Of a stretch of DNA of 18,935 nt, positions 7,911 through 15,746 are shown in pieces (positions within the stretch are counted from its first letter, which is position 1; every line of letters begins with the position of its first letter). This DNA is from Propionibacteriaceae bacterium. GTDB taxonomy: Bacteria > Actinomycetota > Actinomycetes > Propionibacteriales > Propionibacteriaceae. The stretch is taken from NCBI GenBank assembly GCA_031272685.1, contig JAISTI010000151.1:1-18935 (forward strand), written 5' to 3'. The notes under the pieces are model-generated. The model did not search any database. It was given only the letters and a program-made list of their open reading frames with translations, and was not told where the DNA came from. The position numbers and the translations under genes are program-made.

Positions 7911-9971
7911 TTAAGCCTTGTAGGCGGCCAGTTTTCCGCCTTCCACGCCGAAGCGCAGCGCCCGGCTGTCGGCTTTGGCCAGCAAAGTGACGAACTCCTG
8001 CTCGATATTGCGCTGCAAATGGCGGGCGCCATAGGCCGGGTCGTAGCCGGTGCGCGCCAGCCAGCTCGGCACCTCCGGATCCCACTCCACCGACCAGCCG
8101 GCGGCGGACAGCCGCGCCCGGGTGGCGTTCAGCTCGTTGGCGGCGATCTGCTCGATGGCGTCCAGGCTGAGCGACTCGAAGACGATGATGTCGTCGAGGC
8201 GGTTGATCAGCTCGGCGGGCATCTTCTCTTTCACAATCGCCAACAGCCGGGCGGTGTCGAGGGTGCCGTCCACCGAAGAGCCGAACCCCACCGCCTGCGA
8301 TTTCGCGTCGCGGATGCCGAGGTTGGAGGTCATGATGATGACCGTCTCGGAGAAGTCGGCGGTGGTGCCGCGCCCGTCGGTGAGCCGGCCGGCGTCAAAC
8401 ACCTGTAGGAACACATTCCACACCCGCGGGTGCGCTTTCTCGATCTCGTCGAGTAGCACCACGCAGTACGGCATGGCCGCCACCTTCGTGGTGAGCCAGT
8501 TTTCCGGCTCGGTGGAGCCGACATAGCCGGGCATCGGGCCGACGATGCGGGAGATCGCCCAGTCGTCGTAATACTCGCTCATGTCCAGGCGGATCAGCCG
8601 GTCGGGGCTGCCGTATTCGACGGCGGCCAGCTCGCGGGCGAGGTGGGTTTTTCCCACCCCGGTGGGCCCGATGAACAGGAAGACGCCGTTGGGCCGGTCG
8701 GGGCGCAAATCCAGATGAGCGCGGGTGACGGTGAGCCGGTCGGCGATCTGCGCGATGGCGTGCGGCTGGCCCTTCACCTTTTCTTCCAGCGCGGCGGCGA
8801 GGTTGTGGGCTTGGCTCTTGATGGGCGAATCGTCCTCCGACGAGGAAAGATGCTTCACCTCCACCGTCTTCGCCCCCGCCAGGTAGGCGCGGGCGACGGC
8901 GAGGTCGAGGCGGGAAATGCCCAAGCCGGGCTGGGCGTCTTCGTCGGAGCCGACCGCCGGGGCCAGCGTGGCCTCGATGGCTTCGGCGCTGATTTCCAGC
9001 CCGTAGCGGCCGGCGAGCTTGCCGCCCTCGACGGTCACGATTTCGCGCAACTGGGCAGAGGGCAGCTCGGTGACGGTCGTCACCGCGAGCGCCTCGTCCA
9101 GCGACTGGTTGATGACGGCCAGCCGGCTGGAAAAGCGCCGGTTCAGCACCAGCAGCAGCCGGGCGTGGGGGTGGAAGCGCATCTCGGAGATGGCGTCCAG
9201 CAGGCCCCGGTCTACCGCGTCGGTGCCGAGGTCGGCCAGCTCGTCGAGGTCGTCGATGACCACCACCGCCGGGGATTTGATGGCGACCATCGCCGAGCGC
9301 AGCCAGCCGGTGATGTTGTTGCCGGCCGTCTCCGGGCTGATCCGCCACAGCTTCACCGGCTCGGGCAGGCCGGCCAGGCGGGCGGCCACCGCGCTCAGGA
9401 TGGCGGTGCGGCCCACGCCTTGGCGGCCCAAAATCGCCGTCACCACCGGCTGTGCGCGCAGCAACTGGGCGCAGACGTCGTCCACCTCGCGCTCCCGGCC
9501 GGTGATCGCTCCCGGCTCCACCACCGTGAAGCGGCCTTCCAGACCCTTGGCCAGGGATTCGGCTGGCTCGGGCTCCGCTTTGGCGCCTTCACCTTCGGCG
9601 GCCTTGGCCGCCGAAGGGTTGGAAGGCTCTGCCTTGCCGGAATCAGCGGGCTCGGCGCTGTCATTTTCGCCGGCCGGTCCACCGCCGTCGAGGTCGTCTT
9701 TGAGCTGGTCGAAGATGGCCTGCACCGTCGCCATCCGGTCGTCGGCGTTGTCCAGGATTTTCGCCAGGTCGGCCTCGGAGCCGTGGAACTTTCCGGCTGA
9801 GAGCAGCGCCTCGACTTTCCGCTTGCCGTCTTCGCCGAAGACCTCGTTGAATTCGCTCTCCCATTTGCGCGCCAGCACGATCGCAGCATGCGTCAGGGAC
9901 GGCTCCTCGCCGCCCCAGCGCTTCGTCTCCGACCGGGCTGAATCCAGGATTATCTCTCCAGCCGCGATCAT
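7911..9971 (-). CDS. two-module Clp/Hsp100-like AAA+ ATPase with degenerate first module
   Basis: 686 residues. Residues 1-90 are helical with a Clp_N-like stretch (THAAIVLARKW). A low-complexity Ala/Glu/Pro/Ser linker covers about 95-143. Module 1 (about 155-370) has Walker A GRQGVGRT, with arginine 188 in place of the catalytic lysine, Walker B VVVIDD (236-241), and no recognisable aromatic pore loop. Module 2 (about 395-686) is intact: Walker A GPTGVGKT (435-442), pore loop GYVG (482-485), Walker B VVLLDE (504-509), sensor TSN (548-550), arginine finger R591 and sensor-2 GAR (648-650). The tripeptide VGF (561-563) sits where ClpA and ClpC carry their ClpP-docking loop. There is no ClpB coiled-coil middle domain. 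It is 3 bp downstream of the YbjN gene. It is probably an unfoldase, but its substrate and partner are unknown; it is not a standard ClpA, ClpB or ClpC. Confidence 0.88.
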   Translation of the reverse strand: MIAAGEIILDSARSETKRWGGEEPSLTHAAIVLARKWESEFNEVFGEDGKRKVEALLSAGKFHGSEADLAKILDNADDRMATVQAIFDQLKDDLDGGGPAGENDSAEPADSGKAEPSNPSAAKAAEGEGAKAEPEPAESLAKGLEGRFTVVEPGAITGREREVDDVCAQLLRAQPVVTAILGRQGVGRTAILSAVAARLAGLPEPVKLWRISPETAGNNITGWLRSAMVAIKSPAVVVIDDLDELADLGTDAVDRGLLDAISEMRFHPHARLLLVLNRRFSSRLAVINQSLDEALAVTTVTELPSAQLREIVTVEGGKLAGRYGLEISAEAIEATLAPAVGSDEDAQPGLGISRLDLAVARAYLAGAKTVEVKHLSSSEDDSPIKSQAHNLAAALEEKVKGQPHAIAQIADRLTVTRAHLDLRPDRPNGVFLFIGPTGVGKTHLARELAAVEYGSPDRLIRLDMSEYYDDWAISRIVGPMPGYVGSTEPENWLTTKVAAMPYCVVLLDEIEKAHPRVWNVFLQVFDAGRLTDGRGTTADFSETVIIMTSNLGIRDAKSQAVGFGSSVDGTLDTARLLAIVKEKMPAELINRLDDIIVFESLSLDAIEQIAANELNATRARLSAAGWSVEWDPEVPSWLARTGYDPAYGARHLQRNIEQEFVTLLAKADSRALRFGVEGGKLAAYKA

Positions 9972-9974
9972 GGC

Positions 9975-10412
9975 TCAGCTTTCGTGGAAGCGGGTGCCGC
10001 CGAATTTGCCCTGCAACTCCTCGTCGAGGTCGTCGGCGGAATCCATCAGCCAGGTGACGGCATAGCCCAGCTCCGCCTCGTCGAGGTAGTCGCCGAGCAG
10101 CACATGCGACATGATCAGGTTGATGCCGCCGTCTTGGCGCTCCACCAGGTGCAGCCGACCGTAGATAAAACTGCCGGCGTTGTAGGCGACGTATTTGTGC
10201 AGCTCCGGGCTGTCGACGACGTTCGTCAGCACCTGCGCCCAGATGCGCACGAATACTGGGCCGTCTTCCTCTTCCCGCTGGTCGACGGAGATGAAGCCGC
10301 GGGCCGAGCCGTTGCGGACGGTGAAGTCGCCGTCCGAGTCGATGGTGACCGAGCCGAAAATGTCCTGCAGATATTGCTGGACTTTGTTCTTTACCGCAAG
10401 TAGATTCCCCAT
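9975..10412 (-). CDS. YbjN-domain (type III secretion chaperone-like fold) protein
   Basis: A 145-residue soluble acidic protein that looks like a single YbjN domain, about residues 8-130. Typical marks are the N-terminal helix (VKNKVQQYLQDIFG), the beta-hairpin GSARGFISVDQR, the segment PVFVRIWAQVL and the C-terminal helix DEAELGYAVTWLMDSADDLDEEL. The domain resembles secretion chaperones but most actinobacterial members have no known role. A good SD (AGAGGAG) precedes the ATG. It is the first gene of a two-gene unit with the Clp-like ATPase 3 bp away, which suggests it could be an adaptor or substrate of that ATPase (inference). It is divergent from the lone hypA across 113 bp. Confidence 0.8.
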   Translation of the reverse strand: MGNLLAVKNKVQQYLQDIFGSVTIDSDGDFTVRNGSARGFISVDQREEEDGPVFVRIWAQVLTNVVDSPELHKYVAYNAGSFIYGRLHLVERQDGGINLIMSHVLLGDYLDEAELGYAVTWLMDSADDLDEELQGKFGGTRFHES

Positions 10413-10513
10413 GTTTTTCTCCTCTGAAATGTGGCTGTGGGGGTCAATAGCACTCTACCGGCCCGGCCGGTGGCCGCGCGGCGAATCCCACATACTTTCG
10501 GCAGCTCTCAAGC

Positions 10514-10519
10514 TAATGT
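10514..10519 (+). promoter_or_regulatory. candidate -10 box, possible leaderless start of second hypA
   Basis: TAATGT ends 6 bp before the GTG at 10526 and no Shine-Dalgarno is present, which fits leaderless transcription starting at the GTG. No clear -35 box is seen. Confidence 0.3.
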
Positions 10520-10525
10520 GGGTGC

Positions 10526-10867
10526 GTGCACGAATTGGGGCTGCTGCGCGGCGTGGTCAAGGCGGCGGTGGCGGCCGTCGCCGGAAAACCCGGCGCGATC
10601 GCGGCGGTCGGCTTGCGGGTGGGCACGCTTTCCGGGGCGGTGCCGCAGGCGCTGGAAGGCGCCTGGCCGCTCGCTATCGCCGGCACCCGGCTGGAATCCG
10701 CCAGATTGGAAATCGAGCCGGTGCCAGCCGCCGTCTACTGCCCCGCCTGCCAGGCCGAGCAGCCCATCGACGAGTTTTTCGCCCTCGCTTGCCCGGTGTG
10801 CGCCGCCCCGACCGGGGCCTTGGCGCGCGGCCGGGAATTTCAGCTCGCTTACGTGGATTTGGAATAG
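10526..10867 (+). CDS. HypA-like nickel metallochaperone, divergent second copy
   Basis: 113 residues from a GTG at 10526, chosen because it gives the N-terminal Met-His-Glu that binds nickel in HypA. The zinc site is intact: two CxxC pairs, C72/C75 (CPAC) and C89/C92 (CPVC). HypA delivers Ni(II) with HypB to the hydrogenase large subunit. Between the metal sites the sequence differs strongly from the other HypA in this window (17110-17445), with an Ala/Gly-rich middle. Its position is unusual: it stands alone, convergent with hypC, sharing 19 bp at the 3' ends, and is not part of the hypAB unit. It could be a second chaperone, a HybF-like variant, or dedicated to the large-subunit paralogue in this locus. 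Confidence 0.85.
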   Translation: MHELGLLRGVVKAAVAAVAGKPGAIAAVGLRVGTLSGAVPQALEGAWPLAIAGTRLESARLEIEPVPAAVYCPACQAEQPIDEFFALACPVCAAPTGALARGREFQLAYVDLE

Positions 10868-11076
10868 TCTTCGCCGCTGAAGGCCGCTAACACCTCTTCG
10901 GCTTCTTCCGCGGTGAGGAGCTGGATGGCGAAGCCGTGCTGAGTGAGCACGAAATCGCCAGGTTTCGCTTCCGGGTAGTAAGCCAGACAGCATTCGCCGT
11001 CCCGGCCCACCAGGCGGGCCATCGGCAGCGCGCCGGGGGTAATCTCGGCGATTTCAGTTGGGATGGCGACGCACAT
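10849..11076 (-). CDS. hypC: hydrogenase maturation chaperone HypC
   Basis: A 75-residue HypC/HupF-family protein, normal length. It has the defining N-terminus MCVAIP, in which C2 binds the Fe(CN)2CO precursor and the large subunit, and the GDFVLTQHGFAIQLL motif (H47 region). HypC carries the iron moiety from HypD, where it is assembled with cyanide from HypE/HypF, to the apo-large subunit. It is the last gene of the minus-strand hydrogenase operon, 3 bp after the large-subunit-like gene. HypD, with which it normally works, is not in this window. Confidence 0.97.
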   Translation of the reverse strand: MCVAIPTEIAEITPGALPMARLVGRDGECCLAYYPEAKPGDFVLTQHGFAIQLLTAEEAEEVLAAFSGEDYSKST

Positions 11077-11079
11077 GTT

Positions 11080-12312
11080 TTACCCTTCGATTCTCACAGC
11101 CATTTTGCCAGGTGGCGCGCTGGCGCACGGCAGGCAGGGGTCGGCGGCGCGGATTGCCGCCGCCATTGCGGCTTCCGGGTTGGCTCCGCCCGCCGCCCGC
11201 AGCAGCATTTGGGCTAGCCACGGCTCATTTTGGGCGGTCGGGGTCAAGATGGTGGCGGCGACGACATTTCCTTGCGCGTCAGTCTGATAGCGGTGCGCCA
11301 GCAGCCCGCGGGCGGAATCCACCCAGCCGGTGCCAGTGCGGCCCGCAAGTTGGCCGGGGGAGACGGGATGCACGGCCGCCGGTTGCGCGGGGGGAGTCTC
11401 GCCTAAGACCGTGAAGTCCGCCGCGATGCGCTCGACGGCGTGCACGCAGACGATGGCCCGGGCTTGCCCGGCCGGCTGGGGCCCCGCGAGCCAGGCGGCT
11501 TGCGCCGTGGCGGCCTGCGGGGTTTGCAATGTTCCGAGGCGAAGCTGGGCGGCCGGGCCGACGCGGTAGCCGCCTTGCCTTGAACCCAATTCCGCCAAGA
11601 ACGGGCGCGGGGCGGGCGCGCCGGGGAACTCCTCGGCGATGAGGGCCTCGAACTCGGCCGGACCGCCTTCCGCGAGGACTGCCCCGTCAGGGGCCACCGC
11701 CCGCAGGCGGCTGCCGTACAAGGCCGGGTTGCCGTTGCCGTCCACCAAGCCCACATCAGCCAGCGCGCAAGGGCTGCCGGGGCCGTCGTCCCCATCTGCG
11801 GCGATGGCGAGCGCGGTTTCCAAGATGTTTGGAAGCGCCTCCAGGCAGCGCTCCCGGTCGCCGTCCGCGACAGCCGCGCTCACCCCACCCACGATGGCGG
11901 TGGCGGGAAAGTGCCCAGGCGAGCCGGCGGCGGCCATCACCAGCTTTGCGAAACGCACCAGTTTTACCGCCGGCTCCGGGCGCGCGGGCAGCCAGGTGAG
12001 CGCGTGGGTGGCGAGCACCGCCGCGTGGTGCAAAATGCCGCGGACCAGCTCGGCAGCGGGCGGGGGTGTGACGCCCGCCAGCGCCTCCAGCGCCCGCACT
12101 CCGGCCAGGTGGTGCGCCTGCGGGCAAATCCCGCACAGCCGTTCTACCAAATGGGGAACCTCCGCCGCCGGTTTCCCCAGCAGCAGCGGCTCCACCCGGG
12201 GCAGCGCCTCCATGTCGAACTGCGCGGCGACGGGCCTTCCGGCGGCGTCGCGGGTCAGCAACACCCGGGCGGCGTCCGGATCCAGGGCCTCGTCGATGCT
12301 GACGCGCGTCAT
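11080..12312 (-). CDS. [NiFe]-hydrogenase large-subunit-like protein, possible HupK/HoxV-type scaffold
   Basis: 410 residues, much shorter than the true large subunit in this window (588). The N-terminal active-site motif is intact: RLCGICPQAHH with C60, C63 and H67. The C-terminal motif DPCLPC (C393, C396) is also present, but the residue three past C396, a histidine or arginine in maturing large subunits, is alanine 399, followed by 11 more residues. The first motif (GICP) reads more like group 3 enzymes than the GVCT of its neighbour. No partner small subunit exists here. Its place after the protease and before hypC is where rhizobial and Ralstonia operons encode HupK/HoxV, a large-subunit-like scaffold for cofactor assembly. 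Scaffold is my preferred reading; a divergent active hydrogenase is less likely. It overlaps the protease gene by 4 bp. Confidence 0.8.
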   Translation of the reverse strand: MTRVSIDEALDPDAARVLLTRDAAGRPVAAQFDMEALPRVEPLLLGKPAAEVPHLVERLCGICPQAHHLAGVRALEALAGVTPPPAAELVRGILHHAAVLATHALTWLPARPEPAVKLVRFAKLVMAAAGSPGHFPATAIVGGVSAAVADGDRERCLEALPNILETALAIAADGDDGPGSPCALADVGLVDGNGNPALYGSRLRAVAPDGAVLAEGGPAEFEALIAEEFPGAPAPRPFLAELGSRQGGYRVGPAAQLRLGTLQTPQAATAQAAWLAGPQPAGQARAIVCVHAVERIAADFTVLGETPPAQPAAVHPVSPGQLAGRTGTGWVDSARGLLAHRYQTDAQGNVVAATILTPTAQNEPWLAQMLLRAAGGANPEAAMAAAIRAADPCLPCASAPPGKMAVRIEG

Positions 12313-12767
12313 GGGGCCAACCAGGAGTCGAGGATTTCGGCCGCCAGCGCGGCGGCTTGCGCAACGGCGGCGGCAACCGCCGTGCTCAAACCGACGCGCA
12401 TTTCCACCACCTGCGGCACCACGCCCACAATCTCCACCGCTTCCGGCTCTTTGCCGGTCAGCCGGGCCGCCGAAAGCACGTCCAGCAGGCCGACCTCATG
12501 CGGGGAGAGTTTCGACGAGAGCAGCCGGGGCAGGTGGTCACCACTGAAACGCAACACCTGGCCGGGGATGTCCCCGGACACCGCGTCCAGGAGCAGCAGC
12601 TTGCCGGCGTCCTGCACTTGCGGCAACAGTTCCAGCCCGCCGGTTCCGCCGTCGGAGTATTCGACGCGCGGATCGGGACGCAGTTGCCGCAGCTCGGCCA
12701 GCACCGCCAGCCCCACACCGTCGTCCCCCATGATCGGGTTGCCGATGCCGAGGACGGTGACGGGCAC
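12309..12767 (-). CDS. hyaD: hydrogenase maturation protease, HyaD/HybD family
   Basis: 152 residues from a GTG at 12767 that overlaps the cytochrome b stop. This endopeptidase removes the C-terminal peptide of the large subunit after nickel insertion. The family signature GIGNPIMGDDGVG is at the N-terminus, and the three nickel-sensing ligands are visible: D16, D61 in LLLLDAVSGD and H90 in LSPHEVGLLDVL. Alignment to E. coli HybD is continuous through DVLSAARLTGKEP and VGVVPQ. It follows the large-subunit and cytochrome genes as in hya operons. The substrate should be the 14-residue tail of the large subunit in this operon. Confidence 0.95.
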   Translation of the reverse strand: MPVTVLGIGNPIMGDDGVGLAVLAELRQLRPDPRVEYSDGGTGGLELLPQVQDAGKLLLLDAVSGDIPGQVLRFSGDHLPRLLSSKLSPHEVGLLDVLSAARLTGKEPEAVEIVGVVPQVVEMRVGLSTAVAAAVAQAAALAAEILDSWLAP

Positions 12768-13981
12768 TACCCGACCTCGGGAGCATCGACGGGGTTGGTG
12801 CCCCGGCGCAGCCAGACGCCGCCGTTGATCATGGACGAGATGCCGCCGTGGCGGTCGAGGGAGTCGGCGCGGACGGCAAGGTAGATGTGCATCACCACGA
12901 ACATCCACAGGGCGAACATCATGCCGGTGTGGAACATCCGTACCGTCGGGATGCCGAACCAGTGGCAGGGGGTGGCGGCCAGCGCCCAAATCCAGTTGTT
13001 TTGGTGGTACAGGCCGAATAGGGCGAAGCCGGTGATCATCTGCAGGCCGCAGGCGCAGTACAGCGCCGCATAGGTGAGCTGTTGCAGCGGGTTGTGGGCC
13101 AGGTAGACCGGGGCGTCCTCTTTGATCAGGGCGTAGTGCTGCACCACTTGGCCCAGGTTGCGCACATCCTGCTTGCGTTTCAGCGGCCACCACTCCGTCC
13201 AGCGCAAGTGCGGGTCGCGGGCCACGAAGGCGGAGACGACGCGGGTCATGCCCAGCACCACCCAGACGGCGGCGGCGATGAAATGCACGAGCCGGAACCA
13301 GCCCATCAGGTAGCCGGTGCCCTCTCCGGCGTAGGCCTCCGGGCCGAAGAACGGGTGCATGATGAAATAGCCGGTGAGGCTGAGGGTGAAGATGGTGGCC
13401 ACATTCGTCCAGTGCTGCAGCCGCAGCGAGAGCGACCAGACGGGCACCTCGGTCCAGTCGGCCGGGCCGGGATCGGGCAGGCCGCGGGAGATCTTCTCCC
13501 GGCCGATGTTCACCAGCCCTTGCAGCCGGAACTCCCCGACAGTGTCGCCGTCGGTGACCAGCGCGGTAGCCACCGCCAGCGGCCGCCAGCCGCGCATGCT
13601 GGCCCAGTCGGCATTCCGGTGGACGAGGGAGCGGTCTTTGCGGGTGATTTTCACCTGCTTCAGCACCGCTTCGAGATCGCCGCGCATCACCACCACGTCG
13701 GCGGTGGTGCCTTCTTTGATTGGGAAATCGCGCACCATCGCCAGCGAATAGCGCCGCTGCGCGGTGGCGGGGTCGAAGTCGCCTTCTTCCACATAGGGCA
13801 GCGGCAAATCCGGGCGGTCAACCCGCAGGGTTTCGGCGATGGCGTGGTCGACAGGGTCGTCGGAACCTTCCGGGGCGGCGGCGGCCAGCGCCAGCACCCG
13901 CCCCTGGCTGAGTTTGCCGACGCTGAAACCCGCCCTGGCGATGTAGTTGGAGGCCGGCCTGGCGGCGGTCGCGACGCTCAC
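12767..13981 (-). CDS. hyaC: hydrogenase cytochrome b subunit with N-terminal P-type-ATPase-like extension
   Basis: 404 residues from a GTG at 13981 overlapping the large-subunit TGA (GTGA). The C-terminal part (about 180-404) is a normal HyaC-type diheme cytochrome b: LRLQHWTNV with H190, a second helix with RLVHF (H233), and the last helix pair with H351 and H365 (RMFHTG, VVMHIYLAV). It anchors the hydrogenase and passes electrons to the quinone pool. The first 175 residues are not found in HyaC proteins such as E. coli's (about 235 residues). They read like the nucleotide-binding region of a P-type ATPase, described as a separate feature. This architecture is unusual. The alternative of a long upstream start is excluded because it would lie inside the large-subunit gene. 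Confidence 0.93.
   Translation of the reverse strand: MSVATAARPASNYIARAGFSVGKLSQGRVLALAAAAPEGSDDPVDHAIAETLRVDRPDLPLPYVEEGDFDPATAQRRYSLAMVRDFPIKEGTTADVVVMRGDLEAVLKQVKITRKDRSLVHRNADWASMRGWRPLAVATALVTDGDTVGEFRLQGLVNIGREKISRGLPDPGPADWTEVPVWSLSLRLQHWTNVATIFTLSLTGYFIMHPFFGPEAYAGEGTGYLMGWFRLVHFIAAAVWVVLGMTRVVSAFVARDPHLRWTEWWPLKRKQDVRNLGQVVQHYALIKEDAPVYLAHNPLQQLTYAALYCACGLQMITGFALFGLYHQNNWIWALAATPCHWFGIPTVRMFHTGMMFALWMFVVMHIYLAVRADSLDRHGGISSMINGGVWLRRGTNPVDAPEVG
13493..13933 (-). other. P-type-ATPase N-domain-like region fused to hydrogenase cytochrome b
   Basis: Residues 17-163 of the cytochrome b. In order they match P-type ATPase landmarks. GFSVGKLSQGR occupies the place of the phosphorylation motif (DKTGTLTxGR), with the acceptor Asp replaced by Phe19. 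LALAAAAPEGSDDPVDHAI (30-48) matches the start of the N-domain. FDPATAQRRYSLAMV follows, then MRGDLEAVL (99-107) in place of KGAPEAVL, then MRGWRPLAVA (129-138) as in G-L-R-P-L-A-V-A, then LQGLVNI. There are no transport helices and no hinge with the TGD or GDGxND motifs. It is therefore a P-type-derived, catalytically dead segment by this reading. It rests on motif recall, not on an alignment search. Confidence 0.65.
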
Positions 13982-15744
13982 GTCAATACCTCCGCCATCT
14001 CCTGGCCGTCCACGTCCAAAACGTGCACCGCGCACGACATGCACGGGTCGAAGGAGTGGATGGTGCGCAGCGGTTCCAGCGGCTGGGTGGGATCGGCGAG
14101 CGGGTGTTTGCCGTTGCCGGCGAGGGATTCCTCGTACGGCCCCTGCTGTCCTTGCGCGTCGCGCCCACCGGCGAGCCAGGTGGTCGGCACCACGCACTGG
14201 TAGCGGGAGATTTTGCCATTTTCGATGGTGACCCAGTGGCTGAGGTTGCCGCGGGCCACCTCCACGAAGGAATATCCGGAGCACTGCGACGGCCAGCTGG
14301 ACGGCTCCCACTTCGAGGCGTCGAAGACGTCGATGTCGCCGCCCTTGAGGTTGGCCACGAATGTGGGGAAGCTCTCATTGGCGAGCAACTCGGCCGCGAG
14401 CAGGCACTCGGCGGCGCGGGCCAGGGTGCGCCCGGCGGTGGAGTTGAGCTGGCCGATGGTGATTCCCAGCTTCTGGGCCGCCATGGTGACGATTTCCTTG
14501 GTGCGGGCGTGGCCGCGGGCGTAGCCCAGCAGGATGCGGGCCACCGGGCCGACCTGCACCGGATAGCCGTCGTAGCGCGGGGCTTTGCACCAGGTGTATT
14601 CGGGGTTGTCGGACAGCCACGGCAGGCCGTCGTTCGGGGCGGCGGTGTACGGCGGCTTCGGGCCGGTGTATTTCACCGTAGTCTCGCCTTTGTCCGGGGT
14701 GAGGCCGACATCGCCCTCGGCGTATTCGTACCAAGCTGAGGAGGCCCATTCGGTGATCTTCGCAGGGTCGAAAGCCTCCACGCTCACTTTGTCGCCGTCG
14801 AGGTGCACCACACCCGGCTCCACCTCGGTGTGCACCGATTTCACCCGGGCGTTCGCCGGATCGCCGGCGTAGGTGGCGCCCGTGAGGCCGACGGCCAGGA
14901 AGTCCGGCTGGGCGGCGCCGATGTCGAAGTAGTCTTTGTAGACGCCGGCGATGGCGAGCGCGTCGGGCACGTAGCAGTTGGTGACGAAGTCGACGCACTC
15001 GTTGATCCAGCCCTGCACCGCGTCGAGTTGCACCTGGTTGATGGATTCGGAATGGTTCGGGTCGATGGCGCAGGCCATGCCGCCCACCAGGAAGTTCGGG
15101 TGCGGGTTCTTGCCGCCGAAAACCGTCACGATGCGGATCATCGAGCGCTGGAATTCGAGGGCGTCGAGGTAGTGGGCGACGGCCATCAGGTTCGCCTCCG
15201 GCGGCAGCCGGTAGTCGGGGTGCCCCCAATAGCCGTTGGTGAAGACGCTGAGCTGGCCGGATTCGACGATGGACTTCACCGTGTCGCGCACCGCCGTCAT
15301 CCGGGTGAGGTTGTTGCCCTTCCAGTTTGAGCCGATGGATTGCGCGAAGGCGACGGCTTTGGCCGGGTCGGCGTCAATGCACGCGGCGACGTCGACGAAG
15401 TCCAGGGCGTGCAGGTGGTAGAAGTGGATCACATGGTCTTGGATTTCCTGCGCGCCGAGCACGATGTCGCGGATGCGCAGCGCCTGCTCGGGCGGGTTGG
15501 AGCCGATGGCGTTCTCCACCGCGTTGATGGAGGCGATGGCGTGCACGGAGGTGCAGACCCCGCAGATGCGCCCGACGAAGGCCCAGGCGTCGCGCGGGTC
15601 GCGGCCCTGCAAGATGGTCTCCAGGCCGCGGAACTGGGTGGTCTCGCTCCAGGCTTTGGTGATCTGGCTGTTGGCCGTCTCCAACTCGATGCGCAGGTGG
15701 CCCTCGATGCGGGTGATGGGGTCGATTACAACACGTTCGGCCAT
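13978..15744 (-). CDS. hyaB: [NiFe]-hydrogenase large subunit, group 1
   Basis: 588 residues, the length expected of a periplasm-facing uptake hydrogenase catalytic subunit. It binds the Ni-Fe(CN)2CO centre through C61 and C64 (RICGVCTSVH, residues 59-68) and C568 and C571 (DPCMSCAVH, 566-574). Maturation should cut after H574, releasing 14 residues. The N-terminus VIDPITRIEGHLRIE is the family start, and RIEGH carries the conserved glutamate of the proton path. A strong SD (AGAGGAGG) lies in the end of the small-subunit gene, 2 bp away; the cytochrome gene starts at its stop (GTGA). It has no signal peptide: it leaves the cell together with the Tat-targeted small subunit. The class (group 1) is certain; the subgroup would need a reference tree. 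Confidence 0.98.
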   Translation of the reverse strand: MAERVVIDPITRIEGHLRIELETANSQITKAWSETTQFRGLETILQGRDPRDAWAFVGRICGVCTSVHAIASINAVENAIGSNPPEQALRIRDIVLGAQEIQDHVIHFYHLHALDFVDVAACIDADPAKAVAFAQSIGSNWKGNNLTRMTAVRDTVKSIVESGQLSVFTNGYWGHPDYRLPPEANLMAVAHYLDALEFQRSMIRIVTVFGGKNPHPNFLVGGMACAIDPNHSESINQVQLDAVQGWINECVDFVTNCYVPDALAIAGVYKDYFDIGAAQPDFLAVGLTGATYAGDPANARVKSVHTEVEPGVVHLDGDKVSVEAFDPAKITEWASSAWYEYAEGDVGLTPDKGETTVKYTGPKPPYTAAPNDGLPWLSDNPEYTWCKAPRYDGYPVQVGPVARILLGYARGHARTKEIVTMAAQKLGITIGQLNSTAGRTLARAAECLLAAELLANESFPTFVANLKGGDIDVFDASKWEPSSWPSQCSGYSFVEVARGNLSHWVTIENGKISRYQCVVPTTWLAGGRDAQGQQGPYEESLAGNGKHPLADPTQPLEPLRTIHSFDPCMSCAVHVLDVDGQEMAEVLT

Positions 15745-15746
15745 GG

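Noticed and set aside
8643-9800. Plus-strand open frame (385 codons) antisense to the Clp-like ATPase
   Set aside because: Low-complexity shadow translation; both ATPase modules are plainly on the minus strand.
13082-14203. Plus-strand open frame (373 codons) antisense to cytochrome b and large subunit
   Set aside because: Rich in His, Gly, Ala and Gln without domains; the opposite strand encodes clear hydrogenase subunits.
13982-14311. Longer N-terminus for the cytochrome b protein
   Set aside because: The extra part lies inside the large-subunit gene and has no recognisable sequence; the GTGA overlap at 13981 is the natural start.
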